Positions 1-7,993 of a DNA stretch of 64,000 nt are shown here, piece after piece (within the stretch, counting starts at the first letter, position 1; every line of letters begins with the position of its first letter). A program made the position numbers and the translations under genes. The notes beneath the pieces are model-generated. The model made no database searches and was not told the DNA's origin. It was given only the letters and a program-made list of their open reading frames with translations. The stretch is from Rhodospirillaceae bacterium (lineage in GTDB: Bacteria; Pseudomonadota; Alphaproteobacteria; CACIAM-22H2). Location of the stretch: positions 1 through 64,000 of the forward strand of contig JALHMR010000016.1 of assembly GCA_022843945.1 (NCBI GenBank). The letters run 5' to 3'.

Positions 1-200
1 ACGCCGCCGCGGCCGATCACCGGGCCGCCGGCTGGCTTGCCGAATCCGCCGCCGGCGGTCGGTGTCGGCGGGGTCGGGGTCAGCGGGCGTGGAGCCGGGC
101 TGGGCCGCGGGGCGGCTACCGGCTCAACGGATGTCGCAGTGTCTTCGGCTGTCGGCTCCGGCTTCATCTCGTCTCCATCTTCGCGCTTACGACGGAACAT
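1..200 (-). CDS. Partial protein with charged start and Pro-rich linker (bactofilin-like N-terminus?)
   Basis: Reading the minus strand from an ATG at 198-200 gives an uninterrupted frame to the window edge, about 66 codons. A purine-rich ribosome binding site (AGGGAGA) lies about 10 nt before the ATG. The protein begins MFRRKREDGDEM, continues with an acidic stretch and a Pro/Ala/Thr-rich linker, and reaches a Gly-rich segment ending GGPVIGRGG at the edge. Codon use (G/C in third positions) matches the neighbours. A short charged start plus a Pro-rich tail before a globular domain is seen in bactofilins, but the domain itself is outside the window, so the identity is only a suggestion. Confidence 0.5.
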   Translation of the reverse strand, partial: MFRRKREDGDEMKPEPTAEDTATSVEPVAAPRPSPAPRPLTPTPPTPTAGGGFGKPAGGPVIGRGG

Positions 201-264
201 GCGTGGTGGTCTCCCTCTCGCTTCAGCCGTCACCCGGAGCGTAGCCGCTCCGTGCCCCAATCCA

Positions 265-924
265 TTATGCCGAGGTCCATGATCGGACCTGGTGGGTCAT
301 CGCCGCCGCCGCGATCAACGGCGCCGCGAGATTGACCACCGGAATTGTCGAAATGAAGGCAGCGCCGATTCCTAGAAGCAGAATTCCCGTTCGGCGGCGA
401 CGCCAGAGAAGGCGCATCGCCTGCGGGTCGAGCCGGCGCTGGGCCACCATCTCGAAATATTCCCGACCCAAAAGATAGCCATTGAGCGTGTAGAAAACCA
501 CCAGATTTACGCCCGGAATCAGATAAATCGGCAGCGCCAGCAGGTTGAACACCAGGGCCGAGCCGAGCAGGCGCAGCGCACGGCCAAGCTGTTCGGTCGA
601 CCCGACTCGGCGCGGCGACTCGAGCCCCGGATAGTGCCGCCGCTCCACCGCCTCGATCGCCTGGTCGAGGAACAGGCCCATGATCGCGGCGACCACCGCC
701 GGGTAGAGCAGGAAGGTCAGCAGCAGCGCTGCCAGCCCGCCGAAGGCGTCGAGCGTGGTGTCGAGCCAGGGCGTCTCGAACACCGCCGTATGCGTGAGCA
801 CCGCGACGATGGCGCTCCACAGCCCGGCGAAGACGGCCAGCGCCCCGGCCAGGCCGAGGAGCAGGGGCCGGCGGAAGGCCGGGTCGCCGAGCTGGGCAAA
901 GGCGCGGAAGAGGGCGGGGATCAT
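265..924 (-). CDS. EI24/CysZ-like integral membrane protein
   Basis: This predicted 219-residue inner-membrane protein has about four to six hydrophobic segments: residues about 18-40, 60-85, 115-140 and 185-210. It contains the pattern GVNLVVFYTLNGYLLGREYFE, shown here in part, which is typical of EI24-domain proteins (the CysZ/etoposide-induced 2.4 superfamily). CysZ in enterobacteria moves sulfate; the role of the alphaproteobacterial branch is not settled. The frame is open for 12 codons upstream, but the ATG at 924 immediately precedes IPALFRAFAQL, where the family usually starts. Nothing next to it suggests a sulfate pathway, so a transport role is inference. Confidence 0.75.
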   Translation of the reverse strand: MIPALFRAFAQLGDPAFRRPLLLGLAGALAVFAGLWSAIVAVLTHTAVFETPWLDTTLDAFGGLAALLLTFLLYPAVVAAIMGLFLDQAIEAVERRHYPGLESPRRVGSTEQLGRALRLLGSALVFNLLALPIYLIPGVNLVVFYTLNGYLLGREYFEMVAQRRLDPQAMRLLWRRRRTGILLLGIGAAFISTIPVVNLAAPLIAAAAMTHQVRSWTSA

Positions 925-1163
925 GGGCCGGGTTGTAGCAGGCGGGGGCGGGCCGCGCACTTAGCGACATATTGTCTTTGTGTCTTTAACAAGGCGGTTG
1001 CGATAATGAAAATTAATTCATTGAAAATAAAGTGTTCCACCGTGCTTGATCTATACATTTTGTATCATATCTATACCGGACGAGAGCGAAATTTGCCACT
1101 CCGGGGCCGGCCGGTATACTCGCCGGCACTTGATCGAATTGGATTCGCGGGAGCGTCACGAGG

Positions 1164-2165
1164 ATGAGCAGTTCGGGTTACGACGTCGTCGCCATCGGTA
1201 ACGCCATCGTCGACGTCCTGGCCAAGGCCGAGGATGCCTTCCTGGCGCAGCACAAGCTGAACAAGGGGGCGATGACCCTGATCGACGCGCCGACCGCCAA
1301 TCACCTCTACGCGGCGATGGGCCCGGCGATCGAGTGCTCGGGCGGCTCGGCGGCCAACACCATGGCCGGCATGGCCTCGCTCGGCGGGCGCACCTCGTTC
1401 ATCGGCAAGGTCGCCGCCGACCAGCTGGGCAGCGTGTTCAACCACGACATCCGCGCCGCCGGCGTCCACTTCGCGACGCCCCCGCACAAGGGCGGGCCGC
1501 CGACCGCGCGCTGCCTGATCGTGGTGACGCCCGACGGCCAGCGCACCATGAACACCTTCCTGGGGGCGTGCATCGAGCTCGGCCCCGACGACGTGACCAT
1601 GGAGCAGATCCAGGCGGCCCGGGTCACCTATCTCGAGGGTTATCTCTGGGACCGGCCGGAGGCCAAGGAGGCCTTCCGCAAGGCGATGAAGATCTGCCAC
1701 GCCTCGGGCCGCAAGGTGGCGCTGACCCTGTCCGACGCCTTCTGCGTCGACCGCCACCGGGCCGAGTTCCTCGAGCTGGTCGAGAAGGAGGTCGACATCC
1801 TGTTCGCCAACGAGGCGGAGATCCTGTCGCTCTACCAGGTCAGCGATTTCGACCAGGCGATGAGCCTCGTGCGGCGTAAGAAGAACCGCATCGCCGCCAT
1901 CACCCGCAGCGAGAAGGGGGCGGTGATCGTCGGCGGCGAGAACGTGCATACCGTGCCGGCCGAGCGCGTCTCGAAGGTGGTCGACACCACCGGGGCCGGC
2001 GATCTCTATGCCGCGGGCTTCCTCTTCGGCCTGACCCACGGCCATAACCTGCCCAGCGCCGGCCGCGTCGGGTCGATCTGCGCGGCCGAGATCATCTCGC
2101 ATTTCGGCGCCCGGCCGGAGGTCTCGCTCAAGGACCTGGTGCGGGCCAAGATGGGCCAAGGGTAG
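1164..2165 (+). CDS. PfkB-family carbohydrate/nucleoside kinase (adenosine kinase-like)
   Basis: This 333-residue cytosolic ribokinase-fold kinase phosphorylates a sugar or nucleoside using ATP. The N-terminal signature GGSAANT (residues 60-66) binds substrate. The C-terminal anion-hole and catalytic motif DTTGAGD (274-280) supplies the base Asp280, and FANEAE (214-219) is the internal PfkB landmark. Length and motif spacing fit the adenosine-kinase-like branch common in alphaproteobacteria, but the substrate cannot be read from sequence. A GAGG precedes the ATG closely. The 200 bp upstream are distinctly AT-rich for this genome (about 965-1080) and probably hold the promoter, although no clean -35/-10 pair was found. 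Confidence 0.85.
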   Translation: MSSSGYDVVAIGNAIVDVLAKAEDAFLAQHKLNKGAMTLIDAPTANHLYAAMGPAIECSGGSAANTMAGMASLGGRTSFIGKVAADQLGSVFNHDIRAAGVHFATPPHKGGPPTARCLIVVTPDGQRTMNTFLGACIELGPDDVTMEQIQAARVTYLEGYLWDRPEAKEAFRKAMKICHASGRKVALTLSDAFCVDRHRAEFLELVEKEVDILFANEAEILSLYQVSDFDQAMSLVRRKKNRIAAITRSEKGAVIVGGENVHTVPAERVSKVVDTTGAGDLYAAGFLFGLTHGHNLPSAGRVGSICAAEIISHFGARPEVSLKDLVRAKMGQG

Positions 2166-2253
2166 GGCTGCCAGCCGCGTTCGCCAGCCTGGCCGGGGCC
2201 GCTGAAAGTTAAGGACTTTTCCACAAGAGTCGGGTATATTGCGCCGCAATAGG

Positions 2254-2295
2254 GAACCGGGGCCGCCGAGAGCGCCCCGGTTCTTCTTTTATTTA
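2254..2295 (+). terminator. Strong hairpin with T-rich tail ahead of typA
   Basis: A perfect 10-bp stem (GAACCGGGGC at 2254-2263 with GCCCCGGTTC at 2274-2283) and a 10-nt loop are followed by a T-rich run at 2284-2294. It terminates the kinase transcript. A -10-like TATATT lies at 2235-2240, so it could also sit in the typA leader. Confidence 0.8.
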
Positions 2296-2328
2296 CCCAA
2301 TTCTCCCTTGTTTACAAAGTGTTACGCC

Positions 2329-4152
2329 ATGGACATCCGCAACATCGCGATCATTGCGCACGTCGATCACGGGAAAACCACCCTGGTTGACGCCCTGCTC
2401 AAGCAGTCGGGCTCGTTCCGCGCCAATCAGCAGGTGGCCGACTGCGCCATGGACTCCAACGACCTGGAGCGCGAGCGCGGCATCACCATCCTGGCCAAGT
2501 GCACCTCGGTCGAGTGGAGGGGTGTCAGGATCAACATCGTCGACACGCCGGGCCACGCCGATTTCGGCGGTGAGGTCGAGCGCATCCTGTCGATGGTCGA
2601 CGGCGTGGTCGTGCTGGTCGACGCGGCCGAAGGGCCGCTGCCCCAGACCAAGTTCGTCACCCAGAAGGCGCTGCGCCAGGGCCTCAAGCCGATCGTCGTG
2701 GTCAACAAGATCGACCGCGGCGACGCCCGCCCGCACGACGTCCACAACGCCATGTTCGACCTGTTCTCGGCGCTCGATGCGACCGAGGCGCAGCTCGATT
2801 TCCCGACCCTCTTCGCCTCGGGCCGCAACGGCTGGGCGGCGGAGAGCCTGGAAGCGCCGCGCGAGAATCTCGCCCCACTCTTCGATCTCATCCTCTCTTA
2901 CGTGCCCGCCCCCAAGCGCGACCTCGAGGCGCCGTTCTCGGTGCTGGTCACCACGCTCGAGTATGACTCCTATCTCGGCCGCATCCTCACGGGGCGCATC
3001 CATAGCGGCGTCGCCCGGGTCAACATGCCGGTGCGTGCTCTGGGCCGCGACGGCCAGGTCCTGGAAGAGGCGCGCCTCACCAAGCTGCTCGCCTTCCGCG
3101 GCCTCGAGCGCCTGCCCATCGAGCAGGCCGAGGCGGGCGACATCATCGCCATCGCCGGCCTGGGCAAGACCACGGTGGCCGACACCATCGCCGATCCCAC
3201 GGTGACCGCGCCGCTGCCCTCGACGCCGATCGATCCTCCGACATTGGCGATGACGTTCTCGGTCAACGATTCGCCGCTCGCCGGCCGCGAGGGCACCAAG
3301 GTCACCAGCCGCATGATCCGCGACCGCCTGCTCCGCGAGTCGGAAGGCAACGTCGCCATCCGCGTGCGCGAGACCGGCGACGCCTACGAAGTCGCCGGCC
3401 GCGGCGAGCTGCAGCTCGGTGTGCTGGTCGAGCAGATGCGCCGCGAGGGCTTCGAGCTGTCGATCAGCCGGCCGCGCGTCATCTACAAGACCGATCCGAC
3501 GACCGGCCAGCGGCTCGAGCCGATGGAAGAGGTGCAGGTCGACGTCGACGACGAGTTCACCGGCATCGTGGTCGAGAAGATCTCCAACCGCCGCGGCGAG
3601 CTCAGCGACATGCGCCCGTCGGGCGGCGGCAAGACCCGTGTCAGCTTCATCGCGCCGTCGCGCGGCCTGATCGGCTACCACGGCGAGTTCCTCACCGATA
3701 CGCGCGGCACCGGCCTGATGAACCGCGTGTTCCACGGCTACGCGCCCTACAAGGGCCCGATCGAGGGCCGGCACACCGGCGTGCTGATCTCCAACGCCTC
3801 GGGCATCTCCATCGCCTACGCGCTGTGGAACCTCGAGGATCGCGGCCCGATGATGATCCATCCCGGCGGTCCCGTGTATCCCGGCATGATCATCGGCGAG
3901 CACACGCGCGACAACGATCTCGACGTCAACCCGCTCAAGGGCAAGCAGCTCACCAACATCCGCACCACGTCGAAGGACGAGGCGGTGCGCCTGACCCCGC
4001 CCAAGATCCTCAGCCTCGAGCAGGCGATCGCCTACATCGCCGACGACGAGCTGGTCGAGGTGACGCCCAAGTCGATCCGCCTGCGCAAGAAGCTGCTCGA
4101 CCTCAACGACCGCAAGAAGGCCACGCGCCTGGCCGAGGCCGAAGCGGGCTGA
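2329..4152 (+). CDS. typA: Ribosome-associated GTPase TypA/BipA
   Basis: TypA is a translational GTPase of the EF-G/LepA class that binds 70S ribosomes and supports 50S assembly and growth under cold and other stress. The 607-residue product has the usual length. G1 is AHVDHGKTT (10-18), G3 is DTPGH (72-76) and G4 is NKID (126-129). EF-G-like domains III and V and the BipA-specific C-terminal domain follow. The ATG at 2329 is chosen because the family starts [18 protein letters not shown]; the upstream extension runs through the terminator hairpin. The last 56 codons plus stop recur as a near-exact copy at 7360-7531, so the gene end is the site of an insertion or duplication. Confidence 0.97.
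   Translation: MDIRNIAIIAHVDHGKTTLVDALLKQSGSFRANQQVADCAMDSNDLERERGITILAKCTSVEWRGVRINIVDTPGHADFGGEVERILSMVDGVVVLVDAAEGPLPQTKFVTQKALRQGLKPIVVVNKIDRGDARPHDVHNAMFDLFSALDATEAQLDFPTLFASGRNGWAAESLEAPRENLAPLFDLILSYVPAPKRDLEAPFSVLVTTLEYDSYLGRILTGRIHSGVARVNMPVRALGRDGQVLEEARLTKLLAFRGLERLPIEQAEAGDIIAIAGLGKTTVADTIADPTVTAPLPSTPIDPPTLAMTFSVNDSPLAGREGTKVTSRMIRDRLLRESEGNVAIRVRETGDAYEVAGRGELQLGVLVEQMRREGFELSISRPRVIYKTDPTTGQRLEPMEEVQVDVDDEFTGIVVEKISNRRGELSDMRPSGGGKTRVSFIAPSRGLIGYHGEFLTDTRGTGLMNRVFHGYAPYKGPIEGRHTGVLISNASGISIAYALWNLEDRGPMMIHPGGPVYPGMIIGEHTRDNDLDVNPLKGKQLTNIRTTSKDEAVRLTPPKILSLEQAIAYIADDELVEVTPKSIRLRKKLLDLNDRKKATRLAEAEAG
3981..4152 (+). repeat. 172-bp direct repeat, left copy (typA 3' end)
   Basis: This segment encodes the last 56 residues of TypA plus the stop. 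It matches 7360-7531 at 171 of 172 positions by direct reading. The single difference, C at 3996 against G at 7375, is a synonymous third-position change. The repeat ends exactly with the TGA codon: the next base is g here and c in the other copy. Confidence 0.97.
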
Positions 4153-4306
4153 GTCTCCGGCGGCACGTCTAGCCGCCGCGTCAGCCCGGCCGAGCGGCGC
4201 GCCTCACGGCTGCGCCCGCCTTGATAATGCAACCTATCCGGGCAATGATGTTCCGTGCCTAGACGGCTGCGCCGCCTCCGCCGCGGAGGGGTGCCGAGGG
4301 GGGGCC

Positions 4307-6001
4307 ATGGCTGCTGTGCGCAAAAGCTCATCAGGGGGCGCTGCCGCCCCTCACAAGCGCAAGCTCACCATCATTGCTGAGGATCCCGACGTTAAGGTCG
4401 GCGGCCGGATTTTGACCACCGAGGTTGAGATCCCGGCGGAGGAGCTGATTCCCGGTCCGCGCGGCTACCGGGTCAGCGTCGTCGACTACGATGCGACCAC
4501 GGATACGCTCTACAAGCCGGCCGAGCTCCCGGTCGTTGCCCACGGCAGCGACGAAGAGTCGTATTTCCTGAACGATCCCCGCTTCCATGCGCAGAACGTC
4601 TACGCGATCGTCATGCGCATCCTGGCGCGCTTCGAATTCGCCCTCGGCCGACGGGTGGCCTGGGGTTCGGACGGGCACCAGCTTCACGTCGCGCCGCACG
4701 CCTTTGCCGAGGCCAATGCGTTCTATTCGCGCGAGGATCGCGGCCTGTTCTTCGGCTACTTCACCGTCTCCCGGCCGGATGGGCCGGACAAGCCTGTCTT
4801 CACCTGCCTGTCGCACGACATCATCGCGCACGAGACGACGCATGCGATCCTCGACGGGTTGCGCCGTCGCTATCTCGAACCATCATCGCCCGATCAGGCC
4901 GCCTTCCACGAAGGGTTCGCCGATATCGTCGCCCTGCTATCGATGTTCTCCTTGCAGGACGTGGTGGGAGCATTGCTGGGCTCGGGCCCGGCGTCGCCTC
5001 TCATCCCGCAGCAGGACCTGGAGCGCGACAAGATCCGGCAGTCGGTGCTCTTCGGCCTGGCCAACCAGATGGGTTCGGAACTGTCACGGGTACGCGGCCA
5101 GGCGTTGCGCCGCTCGCTGGAGCTGACGCCGGGGAAGGCCCATCTGGACATGCCCGAGTTCCAGGAGCCCCACCGCCGGGGCGAGATCCTGGTGGCCGCA
5201 ATCATGAGCTCGTTCCTCGATATCTGGCTGGCGCGGCTGGAGCGCCTCGGCTTCCTCAAGGGGAGGGAAAAGGACCGCAGCCTGGTCGTCGAGGAAGGGG
5301 CCCGTGTGGCCGAGCATCTGCTGACCATGGCCATCCGCGCCATCGACTACAGCCCGCCGACGGACATCAACTTCTCCGACTTCCTGTCGGCGCTCCTCAC
5401 CGTGGACAAGGAGGTCGTGCCCGACGACACGAAGTACGGCTACCGCGGCACGCTGATCCGCAACTTCAAGGCATACGGGATCGAACCGGCCAGACAGGCC
5501 AATGACGACGGGACCTGGCGTCCTTCCGAGGGCACGTTCACCTACGCCCGGACACGCTACGACTCGCTGCTGCGCGACAAGGAGGAAGTGTTCCGCTTCA
5601 TCTGGGAGAACCGCGAGCAGCTGAAAATCGATGACGACGGCTACGTCGAGGTCGAGGCGATCCATCCCAGCATCCGGATCGGGCCCGACGGCTTCGTGCT
5701 GCGCGAGACGATCGCCCAATACGTTCAGATCATGACCCTGACGGTCGGCGAGCTGAAGGCAGAGCTCGGAATCGATCCGCCCGCGGACATGCCCGAGGAT
5801 CGCCGGGTCCGTATCTTTGGCGGCGGTGCCTTGATCTTCGACGACTATGGACAGCTCAAGTATCAGATTCGCAACCGCCTCGAAAGCAAGGAACGGCAAG
5901 ATGCCCGTCTGAAGTATCTCTGGGAAAACGGCTTCTTTGATCGACCTGCCGACGACCGGGCGCCCTTCGCGGCGCTGCATCTGGCGCGTGCGACAGGCTG
6001 A
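4307..6001 (+). CDS. Cytosolic thermolysin-like gluzincin metalloprotease
   Basis: This is a predicted zinc endopeptidase of 564 residues. The zinc motif is HETTH (175-179) within DIIAHETTHAILDGL, and the likely third ligand is Glu202 in HEGFADIVALL. NAFYSREDRGLFFGYF (137-152) matches the NAxY...FG strand that precedes the helix in M4/M36 peptidases. There is no signal peptide and no propeptide, unlike secreted thermolysins, so it should act in the cytoplasm and must be controlled another way. The C-terminal 250 residues match nothing I recognise. A purine run (GAGGGGGGG) lies just before the ATG. Eleven bases separate its stop from the MBL gene, implying one transcript. It sits inside the typA 3'-repeat cassette and is probably acquired; a role in phage or plasmid conflict is inference. 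Confidence 0.8.
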   Translation: MAAVRKSSSGGAAAPHKRKLTIIAEDPDVKVGGRILTTEVEIPAEELIPGPRGYRVSVVDYDATTDTLYKPAELPVVAHGSDEESYFLNDPRFHAQNVYAIVMRILARFEFALGRRVAWGSDGHQLHVAPHAFAEANAFYSREDRGLFFGYFTVSRPDGPDKPVFTCLSHDIIAHETTHAILDGLRRRYLEPSSPDQAAFHEGFADIVALLSMFSLQDVVGALLGSGPASPLIPQQDLERDKIRQSVLFGLANQMGSELSRVRGQALRRSLELTPGKAHLDMPEFQEPHRRGEILVAAIMSSFLDIWLARLERLGFLKGREKDRSLVVEEGARVAEHLLTMAIRAIDYSPPTDINFSDFLSALLTVDKEVVPDDTKYGYRGTLIRNFKAYGIEPARQANDDGTWRPSEGTFTYARTRYDSLLRDKEEVFRFIWENREQLKIDDDGYVEVEAIHPSIRIGPDGFVLRETIAQYVQIMTLTVGELKAELGIDPPADMPEDRRVRIFGGGALIFDDYGQLKYQIRNRLESKERQDARLKYLWENGFFDRPADDRAPFAALHLARATG

Positions 6002-6012
6002 GGAGAACGCGC

Positions 6013-7314
6013 ATGGCCACCTCTCCGCTGAGCGTCACCATCCGCAGCTACCAGGTCGGGTTCGGCGATTGTTTCCTGTTGAGCTTCCGCTATTCGGCAA
6101 GCGACGAGCGGCACGTGCTGATGGACTTCGGCTCCACGGGCCTGCCGGAGCACTTGCCCAAGACGCATATGCGCGACGTGGCGGAGCATATCCGCGAGCG
6201 GATCGGTAAAAACAACCGGCTGCACGCCGTGGTCGCGACCCATCGGCACAAGGATCACATCTCGGGTTTCGAGACCAAAGAGGATGGCAGCGGTCCCGGC
6301 GACATCATCCGGGCGTTGAAGCCTCTGGTCGTGGTCCAGCCCTGGACCGAGGATCCCAAGCTCAAGACCAACGCCACGGGGCCGGGCCGCCCGGCCCTGA
6401 CCGGCGAGCAGCGACATATTGCGATGCTCGCCTCCATGAATGACGTGGCCGAGTCCGCCCTGAGGGAGAGCGCGCAGCTCTATTTCGCCAAGGACGTGCA
6501 GGGACAGCTCGCCTTCCTGGGCGAGGACAACATCGCCAACCGCAGCGCGGTGAAAAACCTCATGGACATGGCGCCCAACGTCTATACGCATTGCGCTGGC
6601 GAATCCGGGCTGGAGCGAGACGACGTATTGCCGGGCGTGCGGGTCCACGTGCTGGGTCCACCGACCATCCAGCAAACCGATACGATCAAGAAGATGCGCA
6701 GCCGCGACGCGGATGAGTTCTGGCACCTCCAGGCGCGTGCCTTGCGGGACTTCGGCGCGTCCGGTGGCGGAGCGGCCGCGATCTTTCCGGAAGCCTATGT
6801 CCGGGCCCGCGGGTCGGGCTTTCCCATCGACGCCCGCTGGCTGATCTACCGGTCGCGCCGGCTGCGCGGCGAGCAGCTTCTGCAGATCGTGCGCATCCTC
6901 GATCAGCAGATGAACAACACGAGCCTCATTCTGCTGTTCGAGGTCGGCGACAAGCTGCTGCTGTTTCCCGGCGACGCCCAGCTCGAGAACTGGCAATACG
7001 CCCTCGGGCAGCAGCAATACAAAGACCTGCTGGCCCGCGTAAATCTTTATAAGGTCGGGCATCACGGCAGCCTCAATGCCACCCCGAAAACCCTTTGGCA
7101 GCTGTTCGACAACAAGTCGAAGGACAAGACGAACGACCGACGGCTCGTCTCCCTGATGTCGACGATGAAGGGGAAGCACGGCCACGAAGATCGCGAAACC
7201 GAAGTTCCCCGACGGCCCCTGGTCCAGGCGCTCAAGCGCGAGTCGTCGTTGCGTTCGACCCACGACTTCAAGGCCAAGGAACTTTATCGCGATACCGAAA
7301 TGGATTTCGGCTAG
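6013..7314 (+). CDS. ComEC/Rec2-type metallo-beta-lactamase-fold hydrolase
   Basis: This 433-residue soluble protein has an MBL fold of the ComEC/Rec2 kind. The strand motif [13 protein letters not shown] (13-25) matches the DVGQGD start of the family. The metal motif is HRHKDH (77-82, HxHxDH). A later metal-ligand segment is FPGDAQ (318-323), and KVGHHGS (347-353) is the typical C-terminal histidine signature. Such domains hydrolyse phosphodiesters or related esters with two metal ions. Unlike ComEC it has no membrane part and no DNA-uptake neighbours. About 90 residues (160-250) between the metal motifs look like a lineage-specific insert. It starts 11 nt after the protease stop, with GAGGA shortly upstream, so the two genes are probably co-translated parts of one system. 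Confidence 0.82.
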   Translation: MATSPLSVTIRSYQVGFGDCFLLSFRYSASDERHVLMDFGSTGLPEHLPKTHMRDVAEHIRERIGKNNRLHAVVATHRHKDHISGFETKEDGSGPGDIIRALKPLVVVQPWTEDPKLKTNATGPGRPALTGEQRHIAMLASMNDVAESALRESAQLYFAKDVQGQLAFLGEDNIANRSAVKNLMDMAPNVYTHCAGESGLERDDVLPGVRVHVLGPPTIQQTDTIKKMRSRDADEFWHLQARALRDFGASGGGAAAIFPEAYVRARGSGFPIDARWLIYRSRRLRGEQLLQIVRILDQQMNNTSLILLFEVGDKLLLFPGDAQLENWQYALGQQQYKDLLARVNLYKVGHHGSLNATPKTLWQLFDNKSKDKTNDRRLVSLMSTMKGKHGHEDRETEVPRRPLVQALKRESSLRSTHDFKAKELYRDTEMDFG

Positions 7315-7359
7315 ATCCCTCATTCTCCCGGAAAAATCTGGCCTCGCCGCGCCGGCCCG

Positions 7360-7531
7360 GGCGGTGCGCCTGACGCCGCCCAAGATCCTCAGCCTCGAGC
7401 AGGCGATCGCCTACATCGCCGACGACGAGCTGGTCGAGGTGACGCCCAAGTCGATCCGCCTGCGCAAGAAGCTGCTCGACCTCAACGACCGCAAGAAGGC
7501 CACGCGCCTGGCCGAGGCCGAAGCGGGCTGA
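7360..7531 (+). repeat. 172-bp direct repeat, right copy (displaced typA 3' end)
   Basis: This is a second copy of the last 56 codons and stop of typA, 171/172 identical to 3981-4152. It has no start codon or upstream typA body and lies 45 bp after the MBL gene stop, so it is a gene fragment. It may be the original chromosomal 3' end displaced by the cassette. Confidence 0.95.
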
Positions 7532-7602
7532 CGGTGGCCCGGGGGGCGTTGACAGCAAGTGGCATTGGAGGCACACTTTTCTGGTAGGGGAGGATTCTGT
7601 GT

Positions 7603-7634
7603 CCGCTGAGCTTTCGAGTCAGCGGATTTTTTAT
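7603..7634 (+). terminator. Hairpin plus T-run
   Basis: The stem CCGCTGA (7603-7609) pairs with TCAGCGG (7619-7625), followed by ATTTTTTATT. It is the first terminator-like structure downstream of the cassette's right repeat. Confidence 0.7.
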
Positions 7635-7710
7635 TCACGAAAACGTGATGTTCCAAATTCCGGGTTTTCAGGTATAAAAAGTTATAGCATGGCGGAAGTG
7701 TTCGCCGAGA

Positions 7711-7738
7711 CCTGCAGCCTTGGGCGGCAGGTTTTTTT
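7711..7738 (+). terminator. Hairpin plus seven T
   Basis: CCTGC at 7711-7715 pairs with GCAGG at 7727-7731. Past one mismatch, an inner GCC/GGC closes a three-base loop. Seven T follow at 7732-7738. Confidence 0.65.
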
Positions 7739-7819
7739 ATGCCCGAGAACATCTATGCGGGCCGCTTGACGAGCCAATATCAGTGGATTAGGTGGACACG
7801 TATAGAGTCCAGAGTTACG

Positions 7820-7850
7820 CCCGCCCGGTGACGCCGCGGCGGGTTTTGTA
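7820..7850 (+). terminator. Weak hairpin with T-rich tail
   Basis: CCCGCC (7820-7825) pairs with GGCGGG (7838-7843), followed by TTTTGTATTT. The loop is 12 nt and GC-rich, and the T-run is interrupted, so it is weaker than its neighbours. Confidence 0.45.
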
Positions 7851-7937
7851 TTTCGGCCGCTTGATCTGCGCAGCTTCTATGGACATGCTTACCGAAGCCT
7901 AGTTCAGGCACCGATAGATACGCCCGTTTGAAGAGAT

Positions 7938-7958
7938 TGCTTGCTGTATCAGCAAGCA
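7938..7958. repeat. Perfect 9-bp palindrome with 3-bp spacer
   Basis: TGCTTGCTG (7938-7946), TAT, then CAGCAAGCA (7950-7958). It could be an operator or the foot of the neighbouring terminator structure. Confidence 0.6.
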
Positions 7959-7961
7959 GTG

Positions 7962-7993
7962 AACCCGGTAGGCATCCGCCGCCGGGTTTTTTT
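7962..7993 (+). terminator. Hairpin plus seven T
   Basis: AACCCGG (7962-7968) pairs with CCGGGTT (7982-7988), with a T-run at 7987-7993. It ends 22 bp before the start of the small membrane-protein gene. Confidence 0.65.

Larger units (their letters stand above)
4153..7531 (+). mobile_element. Candidate integrated cassette bounded by typA 3'-end repeats
   Basis: Between the two copies of the typA 3' end lie exactly two same-strand genes, a gluzincin protease and an MBL-fold hydrolase, plus short spacers. The right repeat begins 45 bp after the MBL stop codon. A direct repeat of a gene's 3' end, ending at the stop codon and leaving the gene intact, is the usual scar of site-specific integration by an element that restores its target. 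No integrase, transposase or terminal inverted repeat is visible, so the element would be a degenerate or non-autonomous one. A local duplication followed by insertion, or an assembly artefact, are alternatives. Confidence 0.45.

Noticed and set aside
1071-2249. Long minus-strand frame antisense to the PfkB kinase gene
   Set aside because: Many antisense frames in this GC-rich window are long because third-position G/C avoids stop codons. This one has Arg/His/Asp-rich composition, no ribosome site and mirrors the real gene.
2293-3903. Minus-strand frame of over 500 codons antisense to typA
   Set aside because: TypA is unambiguous on the plus strand; the antisense product has shadow-type composition and no domain.
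4153-4306. Terminator directly after typA
   Set aside because: CGGCGGC...GCCGCCG (4158-4178) forms a hairpin but has no T-run, so I do not call it a terminator.
7739-7831. Thirty-codon frame starting ATGCCCGAG straight after a T-run
   Set aside because: It has no ribosome binding site, is very short, and its stop falls inside the next hairpin.
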